Numbered from the stretch's first letter, positions 1 through 9,882 are shown. The stretch: 64,000 nt of DNA from Austropuccinia psidii (GCA_023105745.1 JALGQZ010000009.1:16478564-16542563); one strand, 5' to 3'. A program made the numbers and translations. Notes: generated by a model not told the origin, from the sequence alone.

Positions 1-621
1 CTCTTGCCTACCAACTTAGTGATAGTAAAAGTCCCTACAAATGAGTCTCTCATCTTCTTGGGTCCTTTAAGATTGTTAAAGCTTAGTGTAGACACTAACA
101 CCTGGTCCCCTTCCTTGAAGTCAGGTTCCACATGTGTCTTGTCCCACCTCTGCTTATTATAATCTTTTGCCTCAGCTATGCATTTAGAAGCTGTGTCACA
201 AGCCCTCTTCCACATATCATGGAAGTCTTTGGCTGTGGTTTGGATGGTCAGAAGATTGTTCTTCAAGTCATCCACAGACAACAAGGGATTCCACCTTTTC
301 TCCACCAGTGCAGGTGTTTTTCCTGTGGTAGAGTGCTGACTTGTATTATAAGCCAGTTGGACAGCTGGTAGAAGGGTAACCCAGTCATGGGTATATCCCT
401 CATGGTCCTTATATTCCATGCCATAGGCACAGAACCTCCTGAGAATGTCCTCCATTGTTTGGATCATCCTCTCAGCTAGTCCATCTGTTTGTGGATGGTA
501 AGCTGTGGAAAAAGCAAGCTTGGTGCCAAGAATGTCATACAAGTTGGTCCAAAACTCAGATGTAAATTTTGGGTCTCTATCACTAACAATGATCTTAGGG
601 ACTCCACAGGTGGAAATGACG
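1..621 (-). pseudogene. Integrase core (second half) and C-terminal domain, element A
   Basis: Continues the integrase of 622-1101 in another frame; a 1-base loss near 625-635, in a T run on the coding strand, explains the shift. Translation shows the second catalytic Asp in VSDRDPKF and the Glu in the [11 protein letters not shown] block, then [24 protein letters not shown] and a C-terminal part with [12 protein letters not shown] and [11 protein letters not shown]. Compared with element B, the remaining C-terminus and any chromodomain would lie beyond base 1. It follows directly from the upstream IN fragment, so both once formed one pol polyprotein. Functional only if the shift is a sequencing error. 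Confidence 0.85.
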
Positions 622-1260
622 TTATTCCAAAAATAACAGAGCAGTATCCATGGCTGTGTCCTCCTTGTGGCATTGTAGACACCTCATGCTCTTGCTAAAC
701 CTATCAACTATGATTAAGCAGGCATTGTAGTTTTCTTTTCCTCCTGGGACAAGTCCTGTGACCCAGTCCATATTGATGGTTTCCCATGGGTGTTTGGGTT
801 CTTCTATATGCTGAAGTAATCCATACTTCTTCCCATGTTTCCTATTTGCCTTTTGCCATCTTTCACAAAGGTTGATGTATTCACTCAACTCTTGTTCCCA
901 CTTGGGCCACCAAGCTGTGCTTGCTACCCTCTCCTTGGTACTGTCCTCACTCATGTGTCCCATACAGGGGCAGTCATGGCATTCTTGCAGGATCAGAGAG
1001 ATGTGGTCTCTGTCTACCACTATGAGTGCACTTGTGTGTTTCTCTCTGTGGTAGAGTGGGCCATCTATAAGGAAGAACTTGTTATCCTTATATGCCCTCA
1101 ACCAGGGTTCTTCCAGCTGGGATTCCAGTTCTGGACTCCTGTACCTTTGTTGAAGGAGTTGTAGTAATATGCCACACTGTTTGATTTTGGCATAAGACTT
1201 CAGTAATGGACTAAAAAATTCATGGTGTAGTTCTGAGGAATTTATTCACAGTATGGGAGT
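622..1260 (-). pseudogene. Integrase zinc-binding domain and first half of the catalytic core, element A
   Basis: The open frame 622-1101 and its upstream extension encode the integrase N-terminus. The zinc-binding HHCC motif is recognisable ([19 protein letters not shown], then [12 protein letters not shown]) but the last Cys is replaced: CxxC reads CERW. After this comes the first catalytic Asp in [13 protein letters not shown], followed by [12 protein letters not shown]. The frame ends at a stop within the core and resumes in another frame at 621. By family knowledge the product would join linear element cDNA to host DNA. Missing zinc ligand plus frameshift argue for an inactive copy. Confidence 0.85.
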
Positions 1261-1566
1261 TTATTTTCCCTCTGAATCAATGTTTCCACTGTCAAGGGTA
1301 CCACCCTCTGGTGCCCATTCAGAAAATCTGAAGTTCTTCCTCCTATCTATTTCCATGAAATGGATAGGGATTTTTGCTGCAACTTCAGGGTCATAAGCTG
1401 GGTTGCTCTTGACATTATCCAGTTGCCATCTGCTAAGGCCATCTTCATTGGTATGACTTTTACCTTCTTTGTATATGATGGTCATGTTCCCTCTATACTC
1501 CTGGATGGCTATTTGCCATCTCAGCATATGTCTATTTGTAGTCTTCATGTGTACTAAAGACTTCAA
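1261..1566 (-). pseudogene. RNase H C-terminal part, element A
   Basis: This fragment matches 63160-63460 of element E. It shows the end of the RNase H domain ([20 protein letters not shown], then the tail motif [10 protein letters not shown]; the usual NADGLSR reads NEDGLSR) and an acidic linker ([18 protein letters not shown]) leading to integrase. It is cut off from the preceding RT/RNase H frame at 1589 by a small shift. By family knowledge RNase H degrades the RNA of the RNA-DNA hybrid during reverse transcription. Confidence 0.8.
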
Positions 1567-1588
1567 GGCTGTGCAGTCTGTGTAGACT

Positions 1589-2380
1589 TCAAAGACCGCA
1601 CCCTCCAGATAATAATGGAGTTTTTCTAGAGCCCAGACTAGACATAGACACCCAGTCTGGGTTTCCCCAAGCTGGCTTCTGACTCTTCAGTTTCCTTGAG
1701 ATGTAACAAATTACTCCTTCTCTTGGAGCACCATCCACAATCTGTCTTTGGTGAAGGGCTGCTCGTAGGCCTTGACTACATGCTGCATCTATATATAACT
1801 TGAATGGTAGTTCAAAGTCAGGTAAGATGAGTACAGGTGCATTTGTGAGTTCATATTTGATCCTCTCATATGCATCCCTCCTTTCCTTGGTGATTTCCAA
1901 ACCTACATCTTTTGAACACAACTTGTATAAGCTACTACTTATATGGGCAAAATTCTTGATGTGGTTTCTATAAAAGCTAGCAAACCCAAGGAAATATTGC
2001 ATCTCTTTGATGCTCTTTGGTACTGGCTTTTGCAGTACTGCTGCTACTTTATTCTGGTCAATTACCAGACTAAGACCAGATACTTTATGTCCTAGAGCCA
2101 GTAACTCTTGTTGGCCAAAATTGCATTTTTCAAGTGAAATTTTGAGATTTATGGGTGTGCATTTACTTAGTACTCTGTCTATGTATTGTACATGGTCTTC
2201 CCATGTCTCTGACCATATAATGATATCATCAATATATACTAACATCCAGCCTTCCAATATTTCTTCTTGAAATATTGTGTCCATCATCCTTTGGAAGAGG
2301 GCTGGTGCATTTTTGATGCCAAATGGAATCCTGGTATACTCATATATACCCATATGGCATATTATTCTGAGTAACTTCAT
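1589..2380 (-). pseudogene. Reverse transcriptase palm/thumb and RNase H start, element A
   Basis: Starts just after an in-frame stop at 2396 that breaks the RT after GFHQN. It shows FGIKNAPALFQRMMD, the catalytic YIDD box (EGWMLVYIDDIIIW), the thumb (ALGHKVSGLSL, FLGFASFYRNHIKNF) and the first RNase H Asp region (KLYIDAACSQGLRAALHQ). The Trp before YIDD is intact here, whereas elements B and E have a stop at that codon. The frame changes at the end ([15 protein letters not shown]), pointing to an indel near 1650-1680. Confidence 0.88.
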
Positions 2381-2395
2381 GGAGTTTGGTTTAAC

Positions 2396-3451
2396 TCAAT
2401 TTTGGTGGAAGCCTTTCATACAATCCATTTTGGTTATGTATTTGGTTTTTTCCAATTTATCCAAGGCATGAGGTATCCTGGGTATGGGGTACCTGTCTGC
2501 TTTTGTGTAAATATTCAGAGCTGTGAAGTCTCCACACAGTCTAGACTTGCCATCATGCCAGGTGATTAGGACTGGGGTGGTGATTTCCACTATTTCATTA
2601 TGTCCAATCTTTCTGATTACATCAATGTCCAAGAGTTCATTGATGTGTTTCTCAATTTCTTTCCTGGTTTCCAGGCTTGCTGGATAAGGAGGTCTCCTAA
2701 GCATGGGTGGATAACATCTCACCTCCAGATATAGTTCTATATCATGGCCTTTGATCTTTCCCAATGGTTCTTCACTAATGGCAAATGCTGGTCTGTTCTT
2801 TCTCAGCATCTTAAGTAAACTTAGCTTTTGTTTACTGGTGAGGGTAGTGCTAAACTGTCCCTCTCTGAATGCATTCAGAACTTCTCCTAGTGGATCTTGA
2901 GAAGATATATGGTATATATCAAGTGAAAATTTCTTTTCCTTGTTGGTACCAATGGTGATGTGCCTCTTTTTACTGTTGTAAATGCCTATGCCATACATCC
3001 TCTGGTAATCTGTTCCCAGTAAAAAACCTTGGATGTGGGAATCATCAAGCACTACAAACTCTGGATTGAGTCTGATATTACCCTTCCTGTTGGGTATAAT
3101 TATCTCTTTGTTAATTGTCCCAATGGAAGTCATCTTCCCTGATGCACTTTTAAAGTTCTTTGCCTTAGTGGGCAAGAGCTGTTTTTCCCAGTTTGGGAAG
3201 TGGTTATCCAGATAGTTTCTGGCCCCTATGGAGCAGTGTGCTCTACTATCAATGATCAGTGGATGCTGAGCTTTTTCAATACATGTAGTCATCTTTGTGG
3301 CTGTCCCATGAATATATGCCATTCCTTTGGTTGGTTTGACCAGGAATGTTTGTGCATCTTGTGTATGTTTGCAGTGTCTTGTGGCATGCCTGCTTCCAAC
3401 TGTATGTCCTGAATTTTTAGAGGGGTTTCCTCTTGGTATTCCACTAGACAT
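2396..3451 (-). pseudogene. Protease and N-terminal reverse transcriptase, element A
   Basis: About the first 130 residues are a retropepsin-like domain. The catalytic triplet is altered: DSR in IIDSRAHCSIG, where element E has DSG in the same place, so the protease is probably dead. Then comes the linker with GFLLGTDYQRMYGIGIY and the RT fingers/palm: PPYPASLETRKEIEKHINEL, VIRKIGHNE, VLITWHDGKSRLCGDF and RYPIPRI. It ends at a stop directly after GFHQN, continued at 2380. The frame overlaps the end of the gag frame (3289-3451). In element E gag and pol are one frame here, so the overlap in A is a decay indel and not a designed shift. Confidence 0.88.
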
Positions 3452-4641
3452 TCTTCTCTTGGGTCTTGGTCATCATCAGATGGTTCTCTGATGGCATCAC
3501 CCTTAGAATCTGATTCAGAATCCTCTGTTGGGGATTCCTCCTCTGGGACTTTCTCAATGGCATAGACTTTTTTCTTTGCCTTTGGACAGTTGTTGGCATA
3601 GTGGTCTGTTGAACCACAATTGTGACAAGAATTCCTCTTCTTTGCCACTTCTGCCACTCTTTCTTTGGGTTTGTCTTTAAGCTCTACCCTGAAAGGTTGT
3701 TTCTCTTTGAAACTACCACTGTTATATGGGGTGAATTTCCTTATATTAGTCCTTTTCGTTATGTCTTGTAAGGTGTTGGCAATGTCATCTAGAGTGCAAT
3801 TTTGGTTGCATCTGCATTTTACTGCATGCTCCAGTTCTCCTGGCAGTTGTGTCAGAAGCTTGTGATTCCTCATTTGGATGTTCATCTGAGGATCAATGGC
3901 TTTAAGTCTTTTAGACTGTCTAAGACACCACTCATATGGATCTTTGTCCACAGAGTATTTGTCATTTTCAAATGACATGGTATTTTGCCATATCCAAGTT
4001 CCATTACTGTAATTTTGGATGATTTTAATCTTCCACCATGGCCGGTTTCTTCTGCCATGGATTCCTTTCATTTCTGTGTACCATATACTAGCATGACCTC
4101 TAAATGCAGTATTCAATCTAACAGTAATCCAGTAGTCTGGTATGCTTGGTACATCAATGAAGTGTCCATCAATATAATCTATGAGCTCAATATGATCATA
4201 TTCTCCTGAGCCAGAGAATTTGGGCCAGCTTGAGGCCTCAGAAAGATGTCTCAAGGTTTCTTTCTCTGAAAAAGACATGCCATCTCCATCCTGGTATTGT
4301 GATGGAGATATTGCCTTATTCATCAACATGGCATCTGGTTTGATGTCATCTGGTTGATATGGATTCTCCATAAATTGGCCTTGTGGTTGGGGCTTCAAGT
4401 TATGGTGGACCTTAAGCAATTTGTTTATGTCGTGGTCCAGAAAATCCCTGTCCCTTTTGCTGTGGTGTTGTTCTTCAAAGACTAGATTCAGTCTTTTGTT
4501 AATTTCTTCAGAGGCTTTGCTCAATTGAGCATGTCCTTCTTGAAGATTTTTAACTATTTTTTCCATGGAGGCTTGTAATTTTATTAATTCTCCCATGGCT
4601 GGCTTCAAGTTCTGCAAAATGGTTTTCAGATTGCTCAGCAT
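3289..4641 (-). CDS. Gag capsid/nucleocapsid part, element A
   Basis: A 450-residue frame. The first about 90 residues form a likely coiled coil (LKTILQNLKPAMGELIKL and following). The capsid part contains WPKFSGSGEYDHIELIDYI, ARGHASIWYTEM-like sequence, WWKIKIIQ and LLTQLPGELEHAVKCRC. A CCHC zinc knuckle follows (CHNCGSTDHYANNC, about 3580-3625 on the plus strand), then an acidic stretch. By family knowledge this is the structural protein that packages element RNA. The end is out of frame with pol because of an indel near 3400; element E shows the unbroken arrangement. The start is arbitrary, since it continues the upstream gag frame after a break at 4641-4768. Confidence 0.85.
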   Translation of the reverse strand: MLSNLKTILQNLKPAMGELIKLQASMEKIVKNLQEGHAQLSKASEEINKRLNLVFEEQHHSKRDRDFLDHDINKLLKVHHNLKPQPQGQFMENPYQPDDIKPDAMLMNKAISPSQYQDGDGMSFSEKETLRHLSEASSWPKFSGSGEYDHIELIDYIDGHFIDVPSIPDYWITVRLNTAFRGHASIWYTEMKGIHGRRNRPWWKIKIIQNYSNGTWIWQNTMSFENDKYSVDKDPYEWCLRQSKRLKAIDPQMNIQMRNHKLLTQLPGELEHAVKCRCNQNCTLDDIANTLQDITKRTNIRKFTPYNSGSFKEKQPFRVELKDKPKERVAEVAKKRNSCHNCGSTDHYANNCPKAKKKVYAIEKVPEEESPTEDSESDSKGDAIREPSDDDQDPREECLVEYQEETPLKIQDIQLEAGMPQDTANIHKMHKHSWSNQPKEWHIFMGQPQR

Positions 4642-4767
4642 ATTGGGACATTTGTAACCACAGTGTATCCCTGTTTATGTCACTCTCAGATGTGACAATT
4701 TCATGTTCAGTCTGAGTGGGGGTAATGTTTCTATTATTAGGACTACTGATCCTAGAGTGGTTTACAG

Positions 4768-5487
4768 CTACTTCTGGTTCTTGTGCACTTCTTTTACAAA
4801 TCCAACAGCTTCTGAATCATAGGGTCTGACTCTTTCCTCCTCTGGTTGAAGGAGGTTTTGTTCATGCCCTTGCTTCCTTGTCTTCTCCTGGAAACTTCCT
4901 GGAATTGTGAAGAATGGTGACTCTTGGCCACTGATCTGCTGGTTTCTGAATGGTGTGAAGCCACTGGAGAGCTGATTTGGCCTGCTCCTTGTGAGCCTGA
5001 AGGAATCTGAGTAGGCCCTGTCTGGGTTAACTGTTCTTCTATAGCTTGGATAGTGGCTTGATTCTCCCTTATCCTCTGTTCCCTTGCCTCCAGGAGTTTG
5101 AACTGCCTGGTAGGATTCCAACCTTTGGTGATTACCATCAGGTCTTTGAAGTCTATTTCTTTGAGACAGATCTTCTGGCAACTTGCTCCAAGTTCTGCCC
5201 AGTGAGATGCCAGGTTGAACCTCTTGTTGTCCATGCTCCATTGGAATAAGTCCTTGAGGAGTTGGTGAAGCTGAAGAACTTGATCCATGTCTTTCCAGTC
5301 CTCTGGTTTGAGGTCTCCATTGAATTGGAGTGTGAATGGCAGGGTTGATATTATCTCCCTCATTGTTTCCCCATCCACTACTGTGTCCAAGTTGTCCTCT
5401 TTCAGGTCTTCTGGTTCTGGACAAACCTTCTCTGTCCTCTGCTTGGTTCCTTTGGAAGCCAAGATCTATGAGGTGTACAGGTGACAT
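4768..5487 (-). CDS. N-terminal gag frame of element A, overlapping a second long frame
   Basis: Two frames are open together here. The gag frame starts MSPVHLIDLGFQRNQ at 5487 and is rich in Gly, Ser, Arg, Gln and Pro, so probably disordered. The other (5462-4794) starts within it and is helical and hydrophobic (EDWKDMDQVLQLHQLLKDL, LASHWAELGASCQKICLKEI, VITKGWNPTRQFKLLEARE). A 1-base deletion near 4816 compared with element E swaps the frames, so here the gag frame ends in EVHKNQK, which belongs to the other frame in E. See 57363-58856 and 57383-58083 for the intact arrangement. Which product is made, or both, cannot be told from sequence alone. Confidence 0.65.
   Translation of the reverse strand: MSPVHLIDLGFQRNQAEDREGLSRTRRPERGQLGHSSGWGNNEGDNINPAIHTPIQWRPQTRGLERHGSSSSASPTPQGLIPMEHGQQEVQPGISLGRTWSKLPEDLSQRNRLQRPDGNHQRLESYQAVQTPGGKGTEDKGESSHYPSYRRTVNPDRAYSDSFRLTRSRPNQLSSGFTPFRNQQISGQESPFFTIPGSFQEKTRKQGHEQNLLQPEEERVRPYDSEAVGFVKEVHKNQK
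4794..5462 (-). CDS. Embedded second-frame ORF in gag (GWNP protein), element A
   Basis: 222 residues in a frame different from gag and open over the whole overlap. Predicted helices surround the motif KGWNPTR; then comes a Lys/Arg/Gln-rich helix (RENQATIQAIEEQLTQTG) and a Ser-rich tail with PVASHHSE, KSHHSSQFQEVSRRRQ and a closing MIQKLLDL. Elements E, B and C have a related frame in the same place. In E it is joined to a leader exon by a good 68-bp intron. In A the donor is weakened (AAAGTAGAT) and the acceptor CAG reads CAT, so splicing of this copy may be lost. Function unknown. Confidence 0.55.
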   Translation of the reverse strand: MASKGTKQRTEKVCPEPEDLKEDNLDTVVDGETMREIISTLPFTLQFNGDLKPEDWKDMDQVLQLHQLLKDLFQWSMDNKRFNLASHWAELGASCQKICLKEIDFKDLMVITKGWNPTRQFKLLEAREQRIRENQATIQAIEEQLTQTGPTQIPSGSQGAGQISSPVASHHSETSRSVAKSHHSSQFQEVSRRRQGSKGMNKTSFNQRRKESDPMIQKLLDL

Positions 5488-5488
5488 G

Positions 5489-5836
5489 TTAGTGTTTGCA
5501 AGCAGTCAAAAAATTTATGTTCTGAGGGTATCTACTTTTGACTGTGCCTTGTACAAATTTGTTGCCTGCTGATTTGGCCAATTTACCTTTAGAGGTTACA
5601 ACTGGGTTGATTATAGTAATTTTGCCTGTACAAGCTATCAAGGCTGGTTTACTTTGTATTGATGCAGAATTTCGTGGTTTTCTACTCTTCTGTGTGGCAA
5701 TGGGTGTCCACTTCTTTTCTGTTATCAGGCCTTCACTGTGCCTCTTTCCTTTGTGTTTGCTGCCCTCTGGTTCTGAGGGTGTCACTGGTGTGTTGGCCTG
5801 TGACTGGCTTTCAAGTGGTATGAAGTTATCTTCCAC
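5489..5836 (-). CDS. Leader exon ORF upstream of gag, element A
   Basis: A 115-residue frame starting MEDNFIPLESQSQANTPVTP, basic in the middle (KHKGKRHSEGLITEKKWTPI), with the tail FVQGTVK where the splice donor lies in element E. The same frame, nearly identical, is at 57014-57361 in E. I infer it is the first exon of the embedded GWNP protein. If unspliced it ends shortly after in NFLTACKH. No known domain. Confidence 0.55.
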   Translation of the reverse strand: MEDNFIPLESQSQANTPVTPSEPEGSKHKGKRHSEGLITEKKWTPIATQKSRKPRNSASIQSKPALIACTGKITIINPVVTSKGKLAKSAGNKFVQGTVKSRYPQNINFLTACKH

Positions 5837-6426
5837 TGAATCAAAACAGGAAAAAGAGGGCTTATGTCAGTTAAGACTTATCAAAAAATGCTGGTTTTGC
5901 ACGTCTAAGAATGGCCTCTGGGCTTGTTTATTACTACAATGTGCCCTTGTACAATGACAGTGTAATTGAATTAACAATTCCACGTCAGAAATACATGTTA
6001 CTGATATTTGGTATACTGTTTGTATACCAATAGCTCACAGAATAACTTGTAATTAGCAAGTATGAACTGTCAAAAGTGGTGTGTAACAGGGAAATTGAGT
6101 TAAAAAAATGTCCAACCACGCCTCAACTGTTGGTTTATCAGTATGAGGTGCCTTATTTTAATTAAAAAATGAGAATGTATTAATGGCTTAAGTCTTTTTA
6201 TAAGTAAAACACGCCAAAAATAAGGCTCTTGTGGTTATTACCCACGTTACAGATACTCTTAAAATATGAGTATAAAGTGGTATGTCTACCAAAAAAAGGA
6301 ACAATATATATATAATATATATATTTTTGACAAATATTACACCTAAAAAGAATAAAACAATTGTCAGAAAGTGAGAAATAAGAGAAAAAACTCACTTATA
6401 AGGGTCCAAAAAAGGTTAAAAACACA
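5837..6426 (-). other. Leader (5' untranslated region) of element A
   Basis: About 590 bp of AT-rich sequence between the primer binding site and the leader exon. It matches 56441-57013 of element E. I see no coding sequence in it; the 65-residue minus-strand frame 6198-6395 is low-complexity and not in the conserved set. It contains the AT-alternating run 6303-6322, which could form a weak hairpin. It may hold packaging signals by analogy with other LTR elements; nothing here proves that. Confidence 0.6.
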
Positions 6427-6438
6427 GCCAGGCCCCCA
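6427..6438 (-). other. Primer binding site, element A
   Basis: On the minus strand, 3 bases after the LTR end, TGGGGGCCTGGC. Elements E, B and C have TGGGGGC(C/A) at the same offset. The first seven bases equal those of the well-known tRNA-Pro primer site; later bases differ. The assignment to a fungal tRNA-Pro is inference. Confidence 0.6.
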
Positions 6439-6441
6439 AAA

Positions 6442-7339
6442 TGTCAGCTGGAGTCTATGTTGAAGTAGTAATTAGGCTATTTAAAACTAGAACTATGACT
6501 GTGACATGTGGAAATAATTTTAAAATAAGATTTTTTAATTTAATATAATGGTTTATAATATAATAAAAGGGTTCTAATATTGAAGAATAGTGGTGGTGAG
6601 TGCTATTGAGAACCCTGGGTGCAGTCTTACCAGTTGAATTACTATAATACGAGCTACAATAATTAGAACTATAATTATACCCTGATTATTACCCAAGAGT
6701 AAAACTGTTTTTGACAGTTTACTACGTAGGATATTCAAGAGCAGGATGAGGAAACAATTCTGGCTGTGAAAAGCCTCCTTTTTATCCTGAAATGGGGTGG
6801 AAAGGGTGCTAGACCTTTCCACGTAGAGGAAGTGAAGATTTTTCATTCTCTAGTACTGGCTTGTGGTTTGCAAACAGCCTGTATAACCTGTATTGGGCTC
6901 AGATGTGGTTTTTAAACCACATCTGGGCAGTTTTCACCAATACAGGGTAAAACCTTTTACCTGGGGACCTCATAGCATGATTCTGACATGTATCATGCGT
7001 AGAATGCTGTACAGAGGATGTATGGGACCCCAGTATTGGCTGACATATGAGGTATTGAATTAAAAACAAGCTCTTTTGTTTATTTGACACCCCATATTCA
7101 TGGTTATGGTATATTATCCCATGGTAAAGCTGTATTGGTCGGAATTTGGGAGTTTGACCTTAAAACAGCCATACCTTTGTCAGTTTTTGAGATATCAACC
7201 TTAAAACTGAACAAGTGTGTAGCCCTGTATGTGTTCTACACAATGGTACCTTATTTGATATGGTTATCATTCAAAATGACAAATTTATGCCATGTACAAG
7301 ATTTTCGTACATATACGTGGTTTAGGCAAAAAGCTTTAT
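6442..7339 (-). repeat. 5' LTR of element A, 3' portion (898 bp)
   Basis: Starts tgtcagctgg on the plus strand (LTR end on the minus strand) and matches the other A-family LTRs in the window. It contains the perfect palindrome at 6900-6925 and a TATA-like GGATAAAAAGG (minus strand, near 6780-6792). It is cut at 7339 by element B; the rest of the LTR resumes at 17854. Flanks tttat (7335-7339) and tgtat (17854-17858) are the target duplication of B with one mismatch. The undisturbed target, agctgtattgagc, is seen near 25952 in the solo LTR. Confidence 0.92.
6900..6925. promoter_or_regulatory. Conserved perfect palindrome in A-family LTR
   Basis: Two 12-base arms (cagatgtggttt and its reverse complement) separated by 2 bases. 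The same structure occurs at 25512-25537, 32737-32762, 48856-48881 (arms up to 15) and, mutated, at 55942-55967. The spacer differs between copies while the arms stay matched. It lies upstream of the TATA-like box, so it could be a dimeric regulator site or an RNA hairpin; the role is unknown. Confidence 0.6.
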
Positions 7340-9327
7340 TGTAACGTTTGACTATGAAACAATAAGTAAAAATTACTAATATTTTACTTATTGTACTATG
7401 AATGTCCTCATAAATGAAATAAATAAGATAAGAGTAATTATAATAAGAAAGAATTATTATAATTATGGCGTAAAAATAATTATATTATTAATAAAATATG
7501 ATAATATAATTTATATTATAAAATATAATAAAATAAAATAAATATATTAATATAAAATAATTAATATATTCAAAAGCACTTTATTATTGTTACAAACAAA
7601 TAATAAAGGCGTAAAAGATTGTTTTTTATTAATAAAAAACAATTAATAACAATAATATTACTAATATTAAAGTTATAAATTAATATAAATACTATTTATA
7701 TTAATTAAAGAATTATTAAAAGAATAATATAGAGAAAATTATTAATATAAGAGAAAATAACCTACTTTTAACACTTAATATAATAATTTTGAGATATTTT
7801 ACGCCAAATAATATAAATACAACTTATACAAATTGTATTTACAATAAAAAATAGAGAAATTACAAATATTCTTGATTCTTTTACGTGGGAATGAATTTTA
7901 GAGAGATTTTTAACAAAAACAGTTAAACAAATGATTTAATAACGTCAAAATTGATGATTATAGTAAATATGAACTTTGTTCTTTAATAATATATGAGTTT
8001 TATATATAAAGAATAAATATATTACCTTTTTGTTTGTATTTTTTTAATGTTTTTGATGCGTCTGAGCGGAAAACAGAGCAGAAAGAGCTCTATTTATAAT
8101 AAATGCCTCCCTCCTAGAGTCCAACAGGCTTCTAGTAGACGTGTACTGATCATATCCACTGGAATTGATCCATATTTTAAGGTTTGGTGATGATTACATC
8201 ATGATCAAACCTCATTACATCACTATTACACCATTATTTAGAGTTATCACTATAACTCTAAGTCTGATGATGTCAAAGGCTTGGCAGAACCCCAAATTTT
8301 GTGGATTTTATTAGTTTTAATCATAAAATAATAGAATTCACCAATTTTAACACTTATATGACTGTTAAACCTAATTTAAGGTTACAGTGTGTGATCATAA
8401 ATGATCAAATTAAGCTCAAACTTTGATCCTTAATACCTTTTACGATTTACACGCTACAGCAATTCAGAGAGTGAATTCCGATAGCTTGTAATAGCCTCAT
8501 TATGCTGCCAAGAGCATTTCATTACATCATCAAAACTCTATTTTTGATGATTTTTCTTGTAACTCATCTTTTCTGTTGAAATTGAATATTTTAAACTTCA
8601 AACTATGATTTCAAGGGGTGATACCTTGAATATTATAATAAAAAATACATAATTCTTCACTAATGAACTAGTAGAATCCAACTGTCTACTTATTTTTAAG
8701 TTTGGACCACTTTCACAACAATGTGGTTAACAGCTCTGTTGATTTTAATCAATAATTCCTTACAGATTTTAACCTTGTTTATAGCTTTTGAAATAAACTT
8801 CATATCTGTGCTCCTACATTAATTACATGATGACTTTATTTTTGGTTCATCACTCTATCCTGTATAGCTCAAGGGATATTAGCTAAAATCCTTGAATATA
8901 TGCGTTGACCAAAAAAGTGCATATATTCAGGTTAATTCCTTAAGTATTGGTTTTGAAGCTTAGCTTATCAATTTTTTTATGTGTGGATTTTATTGAGAAT
9001 CCAATGGTACCATTTATTTCAAATTTTGTTTCATTATTTTTTCCAATAAATAAGGATTTGTGGTTTTTATAAGGTATTATTACTTATAACTTATTAAATA
9101 TTGACTTTATAGATATGCCATAAAAATGGTATATGTGTATTTTACCATGGGGAATCCAATGGTGCAATTTATTTCACATGTTTATTCATTGGTTTCTAAG
9201 TTAACCCAAATTTTGTACCAATTTATGGTATTTTTATAGTTTTTAAGGTACCTATTTTCAATGTATAATTATATAAAATATTTCTTGTGACCTTTTTGGG
9301 TATGTGGTCATATCTCAAAGGTTCACA
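7340..9327 (-). repeat. 3' LTR of element B (1988 bp)
   Basis: Matches 15864-17853 over its full length. Very AT-rich, especially 7380-8050, with A/T-only stretches. It holds no coding frame. Its end at ttcaca (9327) is fixed by comparison with the other LTR, after which the two sequences differ completely. A purine-rich run on the element strand, ending directly at the LTR (complement of 9328-9345), is a candidate polypurine tract. Confidence 0.92.
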
Positions 9328-9445
9328 TTCCCTACCACCAAAAAAGATTGTACCACAATCTGATATGTGTAATTAGGGTATCATCCAATGTCCTACCTCC
9401 TCAATAGACTTTGTTAGTCTTGAAGCTCAATAATGCTTAACTTTT

Positions 9446-9877
9446 CTATTTTTCAGGCTTTCTTTCATGTCTGAACCTTCTTAGTAGTTTATCAGCATTT
9501 TTTATATCTTTCTCAAGTAGCCATTCATCTTCTTGAGTTGAATTTCTATACCTTACAAGGTATTCCCTTTCTTTTTTGTTTCTTGTCCTTCTTTCTTTAA
9601 GGACTTTTACTATTTTCTTTTCCTCTCCTTCTTCCAAGGGGGGAGTTTCAAGTGGGGGTTTATTTCTTAGTGGAAATAACTCCTTGTCACTTGAATTGTA
9701 AGGTTTTATCAGACTTACAGGGAAAGTTGCGTGTTTGTTCATTAGTTCACCTGTGAGTTCCAATTGCACAGCATTGGGTCGATGAAGTGCTTTTATCATA
9801 AATGGTCCTGCAAAGGAATCTGTTAATTTCTTTGGGCCTTTTATGTTATTGAAATTAAGGGTTGATACTAGGACCAA
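9446..9877 (-). CDS. Integrase C-terminal domain with chromodomain-like tail, element B
   Basis: 143 residues. The first half is the integrase C-terminal domain (VLVSTLNFNNIKGPKKLTDS, then AGPFMIKALHRPNAVQLELT, the GPF region, and FPVSLIKPY). After a Pro/Glu linker comes KIVKVLKERRTR, REYLVRYRNSTQEDEW and LLEKDIKNADKLLRRF. This has the spacing of a chromodomain (hydrophobic start, YLVRW-like core, W-x-x-x-x-x-L end), although the first aromatic cage position is changed. By family knowledge such domains steer integration to marked chromatin. The frame is separated from the core at 9883 by a small shift. Confidence 0.75.
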   Translation of the reverse strand: MVLVSTLNFNNIKGPKKLTDSFAGPFMIKALHRPNAVQLELTGELMNKHATFPVSLIKPYNSSDKELFPLRNKPPLETPPLEEGEEKKIVKVLKERRTRNKKEREYLVRYRNSTQEDEWLLEKDIKNADKLLRRFRHERKPEK

Positions 9878-9882
9878 GGCTC

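Noticed and set aside
615..640. Possible programmed frameshift inside integrase of A
   Set aside because: Integrase is not interrupted this way in B; a 1-base loss in a T run explains it, consistent with other decay.
3289..3451. Overlap of gag and pol frames in A as a frameshift signal
   Set aside because: Element E has gag and pol in one frame at this place, so the overlap arose by an indel in A.
7380..8050. Very AT-rich stretch that could be taken for mitochondrial or centromeric DNA
   Set aside because: It is repeated at 15904-16575 as part of the two LTRs of element B.
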